Positions 26,315-34,949 of a stretch of 64,000 nt of DNA are shown piece after piece. Origin of the DNA: Rhodococcus rhodnii (lineage in GTDB: Bacteria; Actinomycetota; Actinomycetes; Mycobacteriales; Pseudonocardiaceae); assembly GCA_000720375.1 (NCBI GenBank), contig JOAA01000002.1:124001-188000 (forward strand), read 5' to 3'. The notes under the pieces were generated by a model. It saw only the letters and a list, made by a program, of their open reading frames with translations. It had not been told where the DNA came from and ran no database searches. Within the stretch, counting starts at the first letter, position 1; each line of letters begins with the position of its first letter. A program made the position numbers and the translations under genes.

Positions 26315-26957
26315 CGTGGTGTACTCCGTGCGCGATGTCGTGCACCGCTACCGGACGCCGTCCGGCGACGTCACAGCGGTCAACGAGGCGACATTCGACA
26401 TCCCGGCCGACGGATTGACCGTACTGGCAGGGCCATCCGGCTCGGGAAAGTCCACATTGCTCAGACTGCTGGGCATGCTCGAACGCCCGACCGTCGGCGA
26501 ATTGACCTTGCATGGCAACGACACCACGAAGCTGACCGAGCGGGCCCGCCGGGCGCTCAGGCGCAAAGTGCACCTGATCTTCCAGAACCCGGTCGACAAC
26601 CTTTTCGGCTACCTGACCGTCCGGGACAATCTGAAAGCCGCGGCGGAGCTGGCCGGAGCGAAGGACCCGGACATCGGCATGCTCGACCGCTTGGGCCTGC
26701 CGGGCACGGCGGACTGGGCGATCAGCGCGCTGTCCGGTGGTCAGCAGCAACGCCTCGCGTTCCTGACCGCGTTGGCGGCCAACGCGAAGGTGGTGCTGGC
26801 CGACGAACCAACGTCTCAGTTGGACGTCAAATCGGCCCGGCTGGTCATCGAAACCATGCAGGACTTGGTGACTCTCGGGGTGACGGTGGTGGCCGCGTCC
26901 CACGACGAGGCTGTGCTGGACGTGGCCGCGCGCGTGTATCGATTGGGGGACAGATGA
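26307..26957 (+). CDS. ABC transporter ATP-binding protein, first subunit
   Basis: A 216-aa LolD/MacB-type ATPase. Walker A is GPSGSGKST, the Q-loop region HLIFQNP, the signature LSGGQQQR is canonical, and Walker B is VVLADEPTSQLD, with the switch His in ASHDEA. The GTG start overlaps the permease stop by 8 bp, and the stop overlaps the next ATPase start by 4 bp. Confidence 0.92.
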   Translation: MPDVVYSVRDVVHRYRTPSGDVTAVNEATFDIPADGLTVLAGPSGSGKSTLLRLLGMLERPTVGELTLHGNDTTKLTERARRALRRKVHLIFQNPVDNLFGYLTVRDNLKAAAELAGAKDPDIGMLDRLGLPGTADWAISALSGGQQQRLAFLTALAANAKVVLADEPTSQLDVKSARLVIETMQDLVTLGVTVVAASHDEAVLDVAARVYRLGDR

Positions 26958-27595
26958 CCACCCTGCTGAGTGTTTCCGGCGTGTCCCGCAGGTTCAGCAC
27001 CGATGTACTGACCGACGTCGGCCTGGAACTCAAGGCAGGCGAACTGGTCACGATGGTCGGCCGGTCAGGGTCGGGCAAGAGCGCGTTGCTGGCGCTGCTG
27101 GCCGGGTTCGATCAGCCGGACACCGGCTCCATCGACATCACCGGCCTGCCCGCCGCGTCATCTCCGCCGTGGTCCACGATGGCCGTGCTGCCCCAGAGTT
27201 TCGGCCTGCTCGACGAGCTGACACTGGAGGAAAACGTTGCCTCGCCAATGCTTTTCAGCGGCGGCGCGGTCAGCGAGGCGATGGCCACCGCGGCCGAGCT
27301 GCTGGCCAGGCTGGGCATTGGCGAGCTCACTCGGCGTTATCCCGCCGAGGTCTCCATCGGCCAGCGGCAACGGGTGGCCTTGGCGCGCGCGGTCGCCGGG
27401 AGGCCGAAGGTGCTGCTGGCCGACGAACCCACCGCACACCTCGACCACGCCACGATCGAGCTCGCGGTCCAGCTCCTCCTGGACTTCGTCCACGACGGCA
27501 GCGCGTGCCTCGTCGCCACGCACGACCCGACGCTCACCGCGCGGGCGCACCGCCGCCTGCAGTTGGTCGACGGACGGTTGACTGAAGATCAGTAA
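26954..27595 (+). CDS. ABC transporter ATP-binding protein, second subunit
   Basis: A 213-aa ATPase paired with the one upstream. Walker A is GRSGSGKSA, Walker B VLLADEPTAHLD and the switch His is in ATHDPT. The signature motif is degenerate, VSIGQRQR in place of LSGGQ, so one of the two composite ATP sites of a heterodimer may be weak; this is common in asymmetric transporters. Two different ATPase genes for one permease fit a heterodimeric engine. The last 7 bp overlap the convergent DUF1707 gene. Confidence 0.9.
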   Translation: MTTLLSVSGVSRRFSTDVLTDVGLELKAGELVTMVGRSGSGKSALLALLAGFDQPDTGSIDITGLPAASSPPWSTMAVLPQSFGLLDELTLEENVASPMLFSGGAVSEAMATAAELLARLGIGELTRRYPAEVSIGQRQRVALARAVAGRPKVLLADEPTAHLDHATIELAVQLLLDFVHDGSACLVATHDPTLTARAHRRLQLVDGRLTEDQ

Positions 27596-28080
27596 TGCCC
27601 GCGGTGCCGCCGGTGCTGGTTCTTCCAGTGCTCACGCTGACGCCGCTGCGCTCGCCGTTCGTAATGCCAGTCGGCGCCCCAGATCCGGGCTCCGGCGATC
27701 ATGGCGAAGAACGGCAGGATGAAGATGAACGGCGTGCGTACGGCGAAGACGAACAGCAACGCCGTCGCCACCCAGATGACCGGGATCATCGCGGCGTACG
27801 CCCGCAACGCCGGGCGCGAGTTGGCCCACCGCTGCATAGGAGGCCCCGCTGGTGCGACGACCGGCTCCGGCGACTTGACCACGGGGACGAAGCTCGGTTT
27901 CGGGTCGGGCAGGTCCTTGAACAGCTCAAGGAGATCCCCGCGGGTCTTGGAAGCCGCGACGCGTGCCGTGCGCTCGCCGTACTCGTCGATGTCGAGGCGC
28001 CCGGCACTCATGTGGTCACCCAACGCCTGCAGGGCTTCCTCCCGCTCGGCGTCTCCCACACGGATCTCCGGATCGTTCAC
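27589..28080 (-). CDS. DUF1707 membrane protein, copy 1
   Basis: A 163-aa protein with an N-terminal DUF1707 domain (IRVGDAEREEALQALGDH, MSAGRLDIDEYGERTARV, LLELFKDLP), a Pro-rich linker, two hydrophobic helices (about 103-140) and a basic His/Arg-rich tail. DUF1707 is a short helical domain found at the N-terminus of many actinobacterial membrane proteins; its role is unknown. The GTG at 28080 begins right at the domain. A paralogue lies upstream at 28620 in the same direction, suggesting local duplication. Confidence 0.85.
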   Translation of the reverse strand: MNDPEIRVGDAEREEALQALGDHMSAGRLDIDEYGERTARVAASKTRGDLLELFKDLPDPKPSFVPVVKSPEPVVAPAGPPMQRWANSRPALRAYAAMIPVIWVATALLFVFAVRTPFIFILPFFAMIAGARIWGADWHYERRAQRRQREHWKNQHRRHRGHY

Positions 28081-28209
28081 ACCACAATCGTACGGCCGCG
28101 AAGCTGAGAAAACCGATGACATCGGTCCTGTCTTGGCCACCCGCGCGCCTTCCGATCTCGGCAACGAACAAGGCCGTCACCCAGTTCCAACCCCGGCCAG
28201 CTCGCCGGT

Positions 28210-28620
28210 TCAGGAGGCGATCGCCAGCACCACCACGATCAGGAACGCCGGGATCAGCGCCCACCACTCGCCGAGGATCGCGGTCACCGTGACGATCGCG
28301 GCGACTGAGAAGATCACGAACCCGATGATGATCGCCTTGGCGTTGCTGCCCTTGTCCTTCTCGATCAGCGGGGTGGCCTGCGCAGGCACCGGCACCGCGG
28401 TGGGCTTGGGCGTGGTCAGCGCACGCATCGGGTTCGGCTCGGGCAAGTCCTCGAAGATCACCGCCAGCTCGGCTCTTGTCTTGGCAGCGTTCGCGAGGGC
28501 GACGCGCTGGTCGTACTCCGAGACGTCGAGGCGGCCTTGCGTCATGTGCTCGGCCAACGCCCGGACGGCTTCCTCTCGTTCCGAGGTGCCGATCCGGACG
28601 TTGCCGTCACTCGGTGCCAT
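28210..28620 (-). CDS. DUF1707 membrane protein, copy 2
   Basis: A 136-aa protein with the DUF1707 domain (VRIGTSEREEAVRALAEHM, GRLDVSEYDQRVALA, IFEDLPEP), a linker, and two C-terminal helices separated by GEWWA. It is a paralogue of the downstream gene, which starts 129 bp after this one ends. Its tail is short and uncharged, unlike the basic tail of copy 1, so the two may have diverged in partner binding. Function unknown. Confidence 0.85.
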   Translation of the reverse strand: MAPSDGNVRIGTSEREEAVRALAEHMTQGRLDVSEYDQRVALANAAKTRAELAVIFEDLPEPNPMRALTTPKPTAVPVPAQATPLIEKDKGSNAKAIIIGFVIFSVAAIVTVTAILGEWWALIPAFLIVVVLAIAS

Positions 28621-28790
28621 GCAGCAATTGTAGAAACGTCAGTAGTCTTATCGCATACCCAACAGTGGCTTGCGATGGTTGCAGGCTGTTGCTGGATACG
28701 GTCCCACCGACGCCGATGGCGCCTTGCGGCCGGAACTTGCGCGGACAACGCGATGCCAACAGCCCATCGTGATTCGCCGGAACGCGGCGC

Positions 28791-28825
28791 CCCGGTGCCG
28801 GTCGGCGTAACCGCCCGGCACCGGG
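28791..28825. terminator. Hairpin downstream of the carboxylase alpha gene
   Basis: CCCGGTGCCGG (28791-28801) pairs perfectly with CCGGCACCGGG (28815-28825) over a 13-base loop, 17 bp beyond the accA3 stop. There is no U-tract in the direction of accA3 transcription, but GC-rich hairpins without one are usual terminators in actinobacteria. Confidence 0.6.
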
Positions 28826-28842
28826 CCCTTAGATCTGAGCAG

Positions 28843-30651
28843 TCAGTCCTTGATTTCACACAGGACGCTACCTTGCGTGACCGTTTCGCCGCTCGCGACC
28901 GCGAGGCCGGTGATGGTGCCGGCCTTGTGCGCGTTGACGGGGTTCTCCATCTTCATCGCTTCGAGGACCACGATGAGGTCACCGGCTTCGACCTGCTGGC
29001 CGTCCTCAACCGCGATCTTGACGATGGTGCCCTGCATCGGCGCGGCCACCGCGTCGCCCGAGACCGCCGCCGCGCCCTTCGTGCCGCCGCGCTTACGGGG
29101 CTTGGCCTTGGCAGCACCACCGCCGCCGCCAGCGGGTGAAAGCGCCAAGTCACCGGGCAGCGAAACCTCAAGCCTGCGGCCGCCGACCTCGACCACGACC
29201 GTCTGCCGTGGTTCCTCGTCACCGATTTCACCCGGCGCGGTGAACGGTTCGATCTTGTTCTCGAACTCCGTCTCGATCCATCGGGTGTGCACCGTGAAGT
29301 CTTCGACGAACGCCGGATCACGCACGATCGCCTTGTGGAACGGCAAAACCGTGGCCATGCCCTCGACGACCATCTCGTCGAGCGCGCGGCGGGCGCGGCG
29401 GAGCGCCTCCGAGCGGGTCTCACCGGTCACGATCAGCTTCGCCAACAGCGAGTCGAACTGGCCGCCGATCACGGTTCCGGACTCGACGCCCGCGTCGACC
29501 CGGACGCCGGGGCCGTCCGGCGCGATGAATGTCGTGACTGTGCCTGGGGCGGGCAGGAAGTTGCGGCCGGCGTCTTCGCCGTTGATACGGAACTCGAACG
29601 AGTGCCCGCGCGGCTCCGGGTCCTCGGAGAACCGCAGTTCCTGGCCGTCGGCGATGCGGAACTGCTCGCGGACCAGGTCGATGCCGGTGGTCTCCTCGCT
29701 GACCGGGTGCTCGACCTGCAGTCGCGTGTTGACCTCGAGGAACGAGATGGTGCCGTCCTGGCCGACCAGGAACTCGACCGTGCCCGCGCCGGAGTACCCG
29801 GCTTCCTTGCAGATGTCACGGGCCGCGGTGTGGATGGTCTTGCGCTGGTCCTCGCTCAGGAACGGCGCGGGCGCCTCCTCCACCAGCTTTTGGTGGCGGC
29901 GCTGCAGCGAGCAGTCACGGGTGCCGACCACGATCACGTTGCCATGCTGGTCGGCGAGCACCTGCGCCTCGACGTGCCGCGGCTTGTCCAGGTAGCGCTC
30001 GACGAAGCATTCGCCACGGCCGAACGCGGTGACCGCCTCACGCACCGCCGAGTCGAACAGTTCGGGGATCTCCTCCAGCGTGCGGGCCACTTTCAGGCCA
30101 CGGCCGCCGCCGCCGAACGCCGCTTTGATCGCCACCGGCAGGCCGTGCTCCTCGGCGAACGCGATGATCTCGGCAGGCCCGGCGACCGGGTCTTTCGTAC
30201 CCGGCACGAGCGGCGCGCCCGCGCGCGTGGCGATATGCCGCGCGGTGACCTTGTCCCCCAGGTCACGGATGGCTTGCGGGGAGGGCCCGACCCAGATCAG
30301 CCCGGCATCCAGGACGGCCTGCGCGAAATCGGCGTTCTCCGACAGGAAGCCGTAGCCCGGGTGGACGGCGTCCGCGCCCGCGCGCTTGGCCACGTCCAGC
30401 ACCTTCTCGAAGGAGAGGTACGACTCGCCCGGGGTGGAGCCACCGAGCGCGAACGCCTCGTCGGCCAGCCGGACGAAAGGTGCGTCTCGGTCTGGGTCCG
30501 CGTACACGGCCACACTCGCCAGCCCGGCGTCCTTGCACGCCCTGATCACCCGGACGGCGATCTCTCCACGGTTGGCGATCAGTACCTTGTGCAGCGAAGC
30601 CAGATCGCTGCCCGGCCCTGCGAGCAGGTCTTCAGAAGCCGACTCTGGCAC
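28843..30651 (-). CDS. accA3: Acyl-CoA carboxylase alpha subunit (biotin carboxylase plus biotin carrier)
   Basis: The 602-aa protein joins biotin carboxylase and biotin carboxyl carrier domains, as in mycobacterial AccA3. The N-terminal [28 protein letters not shown], the ATP-grasp GGGGRGLK and the [14 protein letters not shown] motif mark the carboxylase (about 20-470). After an Ala/Gly linker near 505-530, the last 75 residues form the carrier with the biotinylated Lys in EAMKMEN. With a beta subunit it makes malonyl- or methylmalonyl-CoA. The partner beta and epsilon genes and the biotin ligase lie 11-13 kb away. Confidence 0.96.
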   Translation of the reverse strand: MPESASEDLLAGPGSDLASLHKVLIANRGEIAVRVIRACKDAGLASVAVYADPDRDAPFVRLADEAFALGGSTPGESYLSFEKVLDVAKRAGADAVHPGYGFLSENADFAQAVLDAGLIWVGPSPQAIRDLGDKVTARHIATRAGAPLVPGTKDPVAGPAEIIAFAEEHGLPVAIKAAFGGGGRGLKVARTLEEIPELFDSAVREAVTAFGRGECFVERYLDKPRHVEAQVLADQHGNVIVVGTRDCSLQRRHQKLVEEAPAPFLSEDQRKTIHTAARDICKEAGYSGAGTVEFLVGQDGTISFLEVNTRLQVEHPVSEETTGIDLVREQFRIADGQELRFSEDPEPRGHSFEFRINGEDAGRNFLPAPGTVTTFIAPDGPGVRVDAGVESGTVIGGQFDSLLAKLIVTGETRSEALRRARRALDEMVVEGMATVLPFHKAIVRDPAFVEDFTVHTRWIETEFENKIEPFTAPGEIGDEEPRQTVVVEVGGRRLEVSLPGDLALSPAGGGGGAAKAKPRKRGGTKGAAAVSGDAVAAPMQGTIVKIAVEDGQQVEAGDLIVVLEAMKMENPVNAHKAGTITGLAVASGETVTQGSVLCEIKD

Positions 30652-30760
30652 GCCCCTGCCTCCTTGTGCGGAAATCCTGGTGCTCTTCGTCGCAGTTTAA
30701 GGCCCGCAGACCCCGCCCAAGTGCGAGCAAGGCCACGCTTCGACCCCTACTCTTTGAGGG

Positions 30761-31417
30761 GTGGGGTACGCGCGTTCAGTGACAGTCACCGCGTTGCTGT
30801 CCTTACTGGTGGCTGTCGGAGCTGTGGGCACGGCGGCCTATTTGCGGATGAAGAACGATGAGGCAGCGGTCGCGGCGACACCGACTTCCACGCCGCCACC
30901 TGCGCCGACGTCGGAGACGTGCAGACACGAGCCGTGCACCGTGGTCGACACGGCGACGCTGGGCAGCACCAAGATCGAGTTGATCGTGGACTCTGGCGGC
31001 CAGGGCGCGCGGGTGAAGGTCGGTGACGACCGGCTGTTCGAGTCGAAGCTGCCTGGCCGGGGCGCGACGCTGGGACCCGACTCGCTCGACTGCGTGGCGT
31101 CGACGCTGTCGGCGTGCCTGGTCAAGGGCGACCTGGACACCGGAATGGTCGGCGAGGTGGTCGTCGGGCGGTCCGGCAAGTGGAACCTGACCACGCCGAC
31201 GTACTTCTCGAGCGCCGACTACCTGAGGCTGACCAACATCCTCGGCGACCTCGCACCCGAAGTCGTGACCGTCCAACGTGGCTTCTTCGCGCAGGTGTTC
31301 ACGGTGGACGGTGCCGATCTGGGATGTACCGCCAACACCAGGCAGGACCGGCTGCCGGGCTGGCCGGCGGAAGTGAAGCCCAGCCAAGCCCAGCTGCAAC
31401 GGCCCTGTCCCAACTAG
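30761..31417 (+). CDS. Membrane-anchored extracytoplasmic protein
   Basis: A 218-aa protein with an uncleaved-type N-terminal helix (about residues 8-29), a Pro/Thr linker (TPTSTPPPAP), and an extracytoplasmic domain with six or more cysteines (TCRHEPCTV, LDCVAS, SACLVK, LGCTAN, RPCPN) that could form disulfides. No family is recognised, though such Cys-paired domains are common in actinobacterial envelope proteins. The GTG at 30761 is used; an alternative GTG at 30779 would remove six residues. The stop codon is part of a 14-bp tandem repeat. Confidence 0.75.
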   Translation: MGYARSVTVTALLSLLVAVGAVGTAAYLRMKNDEAAVAATPTSTPPPAPTSETCRHEPCTVVDTATLGSTKIELIVDSGGQGARVKVGDDRLFESKLPGRGATLGPDSLDCVASTLSACLVKGDLDTGMVGEVVVGRSGKWNLTTPTYFSSADYLRLTNILGDLAPEVVTVQRGFFAQVFTVDGADLGCTANTRQDRLPGWPAEVKPSQAQLQRPCPN

Positions 31418-31450
31418 ACGGCCCCAACTAGACGGCCCCAACTAGACGGC
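31412..31450. repeat. 14-bp tandem repeat spanning two convergent stop codons
   Basis: AACTAGACGGCCCC occurs at 31412-31425 and 31426-31439, followed by a partial third copy (ACTAGACGGC). The TAG of the first copy ends the plus-strand gene at 31417, and the CTAG of the last copy (read on the minus strand) ends the symporter at 31442. The array looks like replication slippage at the junction. Confidence 0.85.
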
Positions 31451-32725
31451 GACGGGTTCCTTTCGTTCGCTGTCCAGCAGGTTCTCCTGCCGGGCGACCA
31501 GAACGGGCACGGTGATCTGACCGGCCACGTTGGTCGCGGTCCGCGCCATGTCCAGGATCGGGTCGATCGCGATCACGATGGCCAGGCCGGTCGCGGTCAC
31601 CTCGGGCGGCAGGTTGATCGCACTCAGCGTGAGCGTGAGCATGGTGAACCAGCCGGTCGTGCCCGCGGTCGCCAGCGACCCGAACACGGCGACCGCCACG
31701 ATGCCGATGTACTGCGCCACGCTCAGTTCGATCCCGGCCATGTTGGCGATGAAGATCGACGCCAACGCGGGGTAAAGCGCCGCGCAGCCGTCCATCTTCG
31801 TCGTGGTGCCCAGCGGCACCGCGAATCCGGCATACCCGGGATCCACGCCGAGATCCACCGCGCTCTGCCTGCTCAACGGCAGTGTCGCGCCGGACGAGCG
31901 GGACACGAACGCGAACTGCAGCGCGTTCCACGACTTGGCGAAGAACTGCCGTGGGTCGATCTTGCCGACGAACCTCAGCAGCAGCGGATAGACCACGAAC
32001 ATGATCAGTGCCGCACCCAGGTAGACGGTCCAGACCAGGGAGAACAGCGGTGTGATGAACTGGTTTCCGTAGGTGGCGAACGCCTTGCCGATCAGGCCGA
32101 GCACGCCGATCGGGGCGAGCAGGATGATCCAGCCGAGCACCTTCTGGATCACGTCGAACACGGCCTGGTTGAACGTCACGAACGGCTTGGCCCGGTCACC
32201 CAGCGCGTACGTGGCCGCCGCCACGATCAGCGCGAGGAAAACGACCTGCAGCACCTTGCCCTTGGTGAACGCTTCGAGGAAGTTGTCCGGTACCAGGCCC
32301 TGGATGAACGTCCACCAGTTGCCCGCCGCGCGGTCTTCGATCTTGGCGATGTTCGCCTGGGTCGGCGCGACCTGCACGCCGCTGCCCGGCTGGACGATCA
32401 GGCCGATCACGATGCCGAGCAGGACCGCGATCAGCGACGTGATCGCGAACCACAGCAGGGTTTTGCCGCCTAACCGGGTCGCTGTTCGTGGTCCGCCAAG
32501 GCTTCGCAGGCTGTTGACACCGACGATGATCGCCGTGAACACCAACGGGATCACGGTGAACTGCAACAGGTTGGTGAAGACGGTGGAGATGGTGCCCAGT
32601 GCCTCCGACAGCCACTTGGCGCCGGAATCCTTGGCGATGAAGCCGAGTACGGCGCCCGCGACGAGGGCACCGAGCGTGACGAAGCCGAAGACTTTGGGTT
32701 TGGTGTACGTACGGACAAAGGACAT
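31442..32725 (-). CDS. Dicarboxylate/amino acid:cation symporter (DAACS family)
   Basis: The 427-aa carrier belongs to the GltP/DctA family, importing C4-dicarboxylates or acidic amino acids with protons or sodium. The family hallmarks are the Ser-rich re-entrant loop SRSSGATLPLS and the GTTTKMDGCAALYPALASIF stretch around the substrate site; about eight helices surround them. The canonical NMDGT appears as KMDGC, a modest change near the cation site. A GGAG precedes the ATG. Substrate, dicarboxylate or glutamate/aspartate, is open. Confidence 0.92.
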   Translation of the reverse strand: MSFVRTYTKPKVFGFVTLGALVAGAVLGFIAKDSGAKWLSEALGTISTVFTNLLQFTVIPLVFTAIIVGVNSLRSLGGPRTATRLGGKTLLWFAITSLIAVLLGIVIGLIVQPGSGVQVAPTQANIAKIEDRAAGNWWTFIQGLVPDNFLEAFTKGKVLQVVFLALIVAAATYALGDRAKPFVTFNQAVFDVIQKVLGWIILLAPIGVLGLIGKAFATYGNQFITPLFSLVWTVYLGAALIMFVVYPLLLRFVGKIDPRQFFAKSWNALQFAFVSRSSGATLPLSRQSAVDLGVDPGYAGFAVPLGTTTKMDGCAALYPALASIFIANMAGIELSVAQYIGIVAVAVFGSLATAGTTGWFTMLTLTLSAINLPPEVTATGLAIVIAIDPILDMARTATNVAGQITVPVLVARQENLLDSERKEPVAV

Positions 32726-32938
32726 GGGTCACTCCGCGCGATGGGTCGTGGACAGGGCTTTCTAGAGCTGTCCGATGCGACACATCGAGCTGGCGAGCCG
32801 ACCCTGGTCGAGGTAGCGACGTTGCGTCAGAAACTTGGCACAACGCACTGTGACGGCCCCTTCTTCACTGGACAACAGTGGTCTAGAACAGTTGGCTGAC
32901 CGTCACATCTTCCGCAAAGTGCCAGGTTGTGACCAGGG

Positions 32939-33547
32939 TTACCAGAATGTGGTCACGCTGACGCCGACTTCGGCGAGCAGCCGGCGGGTCAGCGGCAGGC
33001 TGATCCCGATCACGCTGCCGTGGTTGCCGTCGATCCCGTCGACGAACCAGGCGCCCTTGCCGTCGATGGTGAACGCACCCGCGACGTTGAGCGGTTCGCC
33101 GCTGGCGATGTACGCGTCGATCTCGGCTTCGGACGGCTTGCCGAACCGGACGACCGTGCCTTCCCAGTCGCTCGCTTTCTTCGTGACCGCCCCGTTTTCG
33201 ACCAGGATCACCGCGTGCCCGGTCAGCAGCTCGCCGCTGTTGCCCGCCATCGCCGCCCAGCGTTGCCTGGCGCGTTCCGGGGTGCCCGGTTTGCCCAGGA
33301 TCTCGCCGTTGAGCGACAACATCGAGTCACACGCCACGATCACGGCGTTCTGCTCGGTTGACTCCTCAGCGACGGCTTGCGCCTTGGCCCGGGCAAGCGC
33401 GGTCACGAGTTCCTGATGGCTCGCGCCGGGGAGGCTCGCGGTCACGGCGTCCTCGTCCACACCGGACACATGGACGAGCGGGTCGATCCCGGCCTGGCGC
33501 AGGACACCGAGCCGGGCGGGCGATGCGGAAGCGAGAATGAAACGCAC
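32939..33547 (-). CDS. maf: Maf-like nucleoside triphosphate pyrophosphatase
   Basis: A 202-aa Maf/Ham1-superfamily enzyme that hydrolyses non-canonical or excess NTPs and has been linked to septum control. The N-terminal ILASASPARLGVLRQAG is diagnostic, followed by GVDEDAV and an acidic-serine CDSMLSLNGEILGKP. Length is normal for actinobacteria. It is encoded 12 bp downstream of the MFS transporter and is probably co-transcribed. In many actinobacteria maf lies near acyl-CoA carboxylase genes, as it does here at a distance. Confidence 0.93.
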   Translation of the reverse strand: MRFILASASPARLGVLRQAGIDPLVHVSGVDEDAVTASLPGASHQELVTALARAKAQAVAEESTEQNAVIVACDSMLSLNGEILGKPGTPERARQRWAAMAGNSGELLTGHAVILVENGAVTKKASDWEGTVVRFGKPSEAEIDAYIASGEPLNVAGAFTIDGKGAWFVDGIDGNHGSVIGISLPLTRRLLAEVGVSVTTFW

Positions 33548-33559
33548 ACCGCAGGGTAA

Positions 33560-34909
33560 CTAGTGTGCCGCGACCAGCTCTTTGCGCATCCGCGCCGCCG
33601 TGAACGCGGCGCCGAGCAGCACGAGCGCGGGCAGCAGCATCGTGATCCGCGCGGCTTCGAGCAGATCGGTGGACGCGATCTGCATCAGCAGGCCCGCGGC
33701 CGCACTGCCGAGCACGTTCCCGACCTGACGGGCCATGTTGTAGATCCCCGCGCCCGCCCCGATCAGCGACGGCGCCAGACCGGAGATGGTGGTGCTGCTG
33801 AGCGGGCTGAAGATCGTGCCGATCCCGACTCCGCACAGTAGCAACCCGGGCACCAGTGCCCAGGAATCCAAGCCAGGCTGGGCGATCAGCGCGACGCTGC
33901 CGATCCCGGCGGCGTAGGCGATCAGTCCGACGATGATGATGTACTTGCCCTCGATCCGGTCGGACAGGCGGCCCGCGAACGGCGCGAGGACCGCGGAGAC
34001 CACGGACATCGGGCCCATGAACAGCCCAGTTTCCAACGGGGTCATGCCCAGCACGGACTGCAGGTAGATCATCAGCGGGATGAACATGGCCGCCATCGCG
34101 AACCCGATCAGCACGCCGGTCAGGCTGCCGAACGAGAACGTCCGATTCCCGAAGAGCCGCAACGGCAGCAGCGGCTCGTTGGGGTTCTTGTGCTGCCACC
34201 ACAGGAAGATCGCGATGAGCACGGCACCGGTCGCCAGGATCGCGGCGATCGTGGTCCGGTCGTAGAGCTCGCCGTTCTGGATCCCGAAGACCAAAGCGAA
34301 GAGCCCCAACGAACTCAGCACGATCCCCGGGACGTCAAAGCGATGGCTGTGCCGAGGCTGCCAGTTCGGGACCAGCCAGAGCACCAACGCGATGGCGATG
34401 ATCCCGACGGGCACGTTGACGATGAAGATCCATTCCCAGCCCAGCGTCTCGGTGATCAACCCGCCGAGCACCGGCCCGGCGATCGTGGCCAGCCCGGCGA
34501 CCGACCCCCACGCGCCCATCGCCGCACCCCGGTTGGTGGGGAAGAGATAGCTGATGAACGCCATGGACTGCGGGGTCAACGCCGCGGCGCCCAGCCCCTG
34601 CACGGCCCTCGCCGCGATCAGATCTGGCGCGTCCTGAGCCAGACCACACCACAGCGACGCCGCCGTGAAGATCACCAAGCCGGCCAGGTAGAGCCGGCGC
34701 GGCCCGAACCGGTCGCCGAGCCGCCCGGCGAGCAGCAGCGGAACCGCGAACGTCAGCAGGTAGACGCTGTTGACCCAGAACACCTCGTTCAAGGTGGCGG
34801 GCAAGCCCGTCATCAGGCTCGGCACCGCCACCTGAACGATCGTCGAGTCCAACAGGATCATGAAGAACCCGAAGCACAACGCGAACAACGCAGCCCAGCT
34901 CTTCTCCAT
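33560..34909 (-). CDS. MFS transporter, DHA2 drug:H+ antiporter type
   Basis: The 449-aa protein has about 14 helices, as in the EmrB/QacA family of multidrug pumps. The DHA2-type opening FMILLDSTIVQVAVPS, motif A GRLGDRFGPRR and the ALTPQSMAFI segment of motif C are visible. No regulator is adjacent and the cargo is unknown. It precedes maf in the same transcript. Confidence 0.92.
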   Translation of the reverse strand: MEKSWAALFALCFGFFMILLDSTIVQVAVPSLMTGLPATLNEVFWVNSVYLLTFAVPLLLAGRLGDRFGPRRLYLAGLVIFTAASLWCGLAQDAPDLIAARAVQGLGAAALTPQSMAFISYLFPTNRGAAMGAWGSVAGLATIAGPVLGGLITETLGWEWIFIVNVPVGIIAIALVLWLVPNWQPRHSHRFDVPGIVLSSLGLFALVFGIQNGELYDRTTIAAILATGAVLIAIFLWWQHKNPNEPLLPLRLFGNRTFSFGSLTGVLIGFAMAAMFIPLMIYLQSVLGMTPLETGLFMGPMSVVSAVLAPFAGRLSDRIEGKYIIIVGLIAYAAGIGSVALIAQPGLDSWALVPGLLLCGVGIGTIFSPLSSTTISGLAPSLIGAGAGIYNMARQVGNVLGSAAAGLLMQIASTDLLEAARITMLLPALVLLGAAFTAARMRKELVAAH

Positions 34910-34949
34910 TGCGCCAACCTAGGCAGGCAGGCGCAAGCCGGGCGCAACC

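Noticed and set aside
28850..30861. Plus-strand frames opposite the carboxylase alpha subunit
   Set aside because: Biotin carboxylase and carrier motifs are all on the minus strand.
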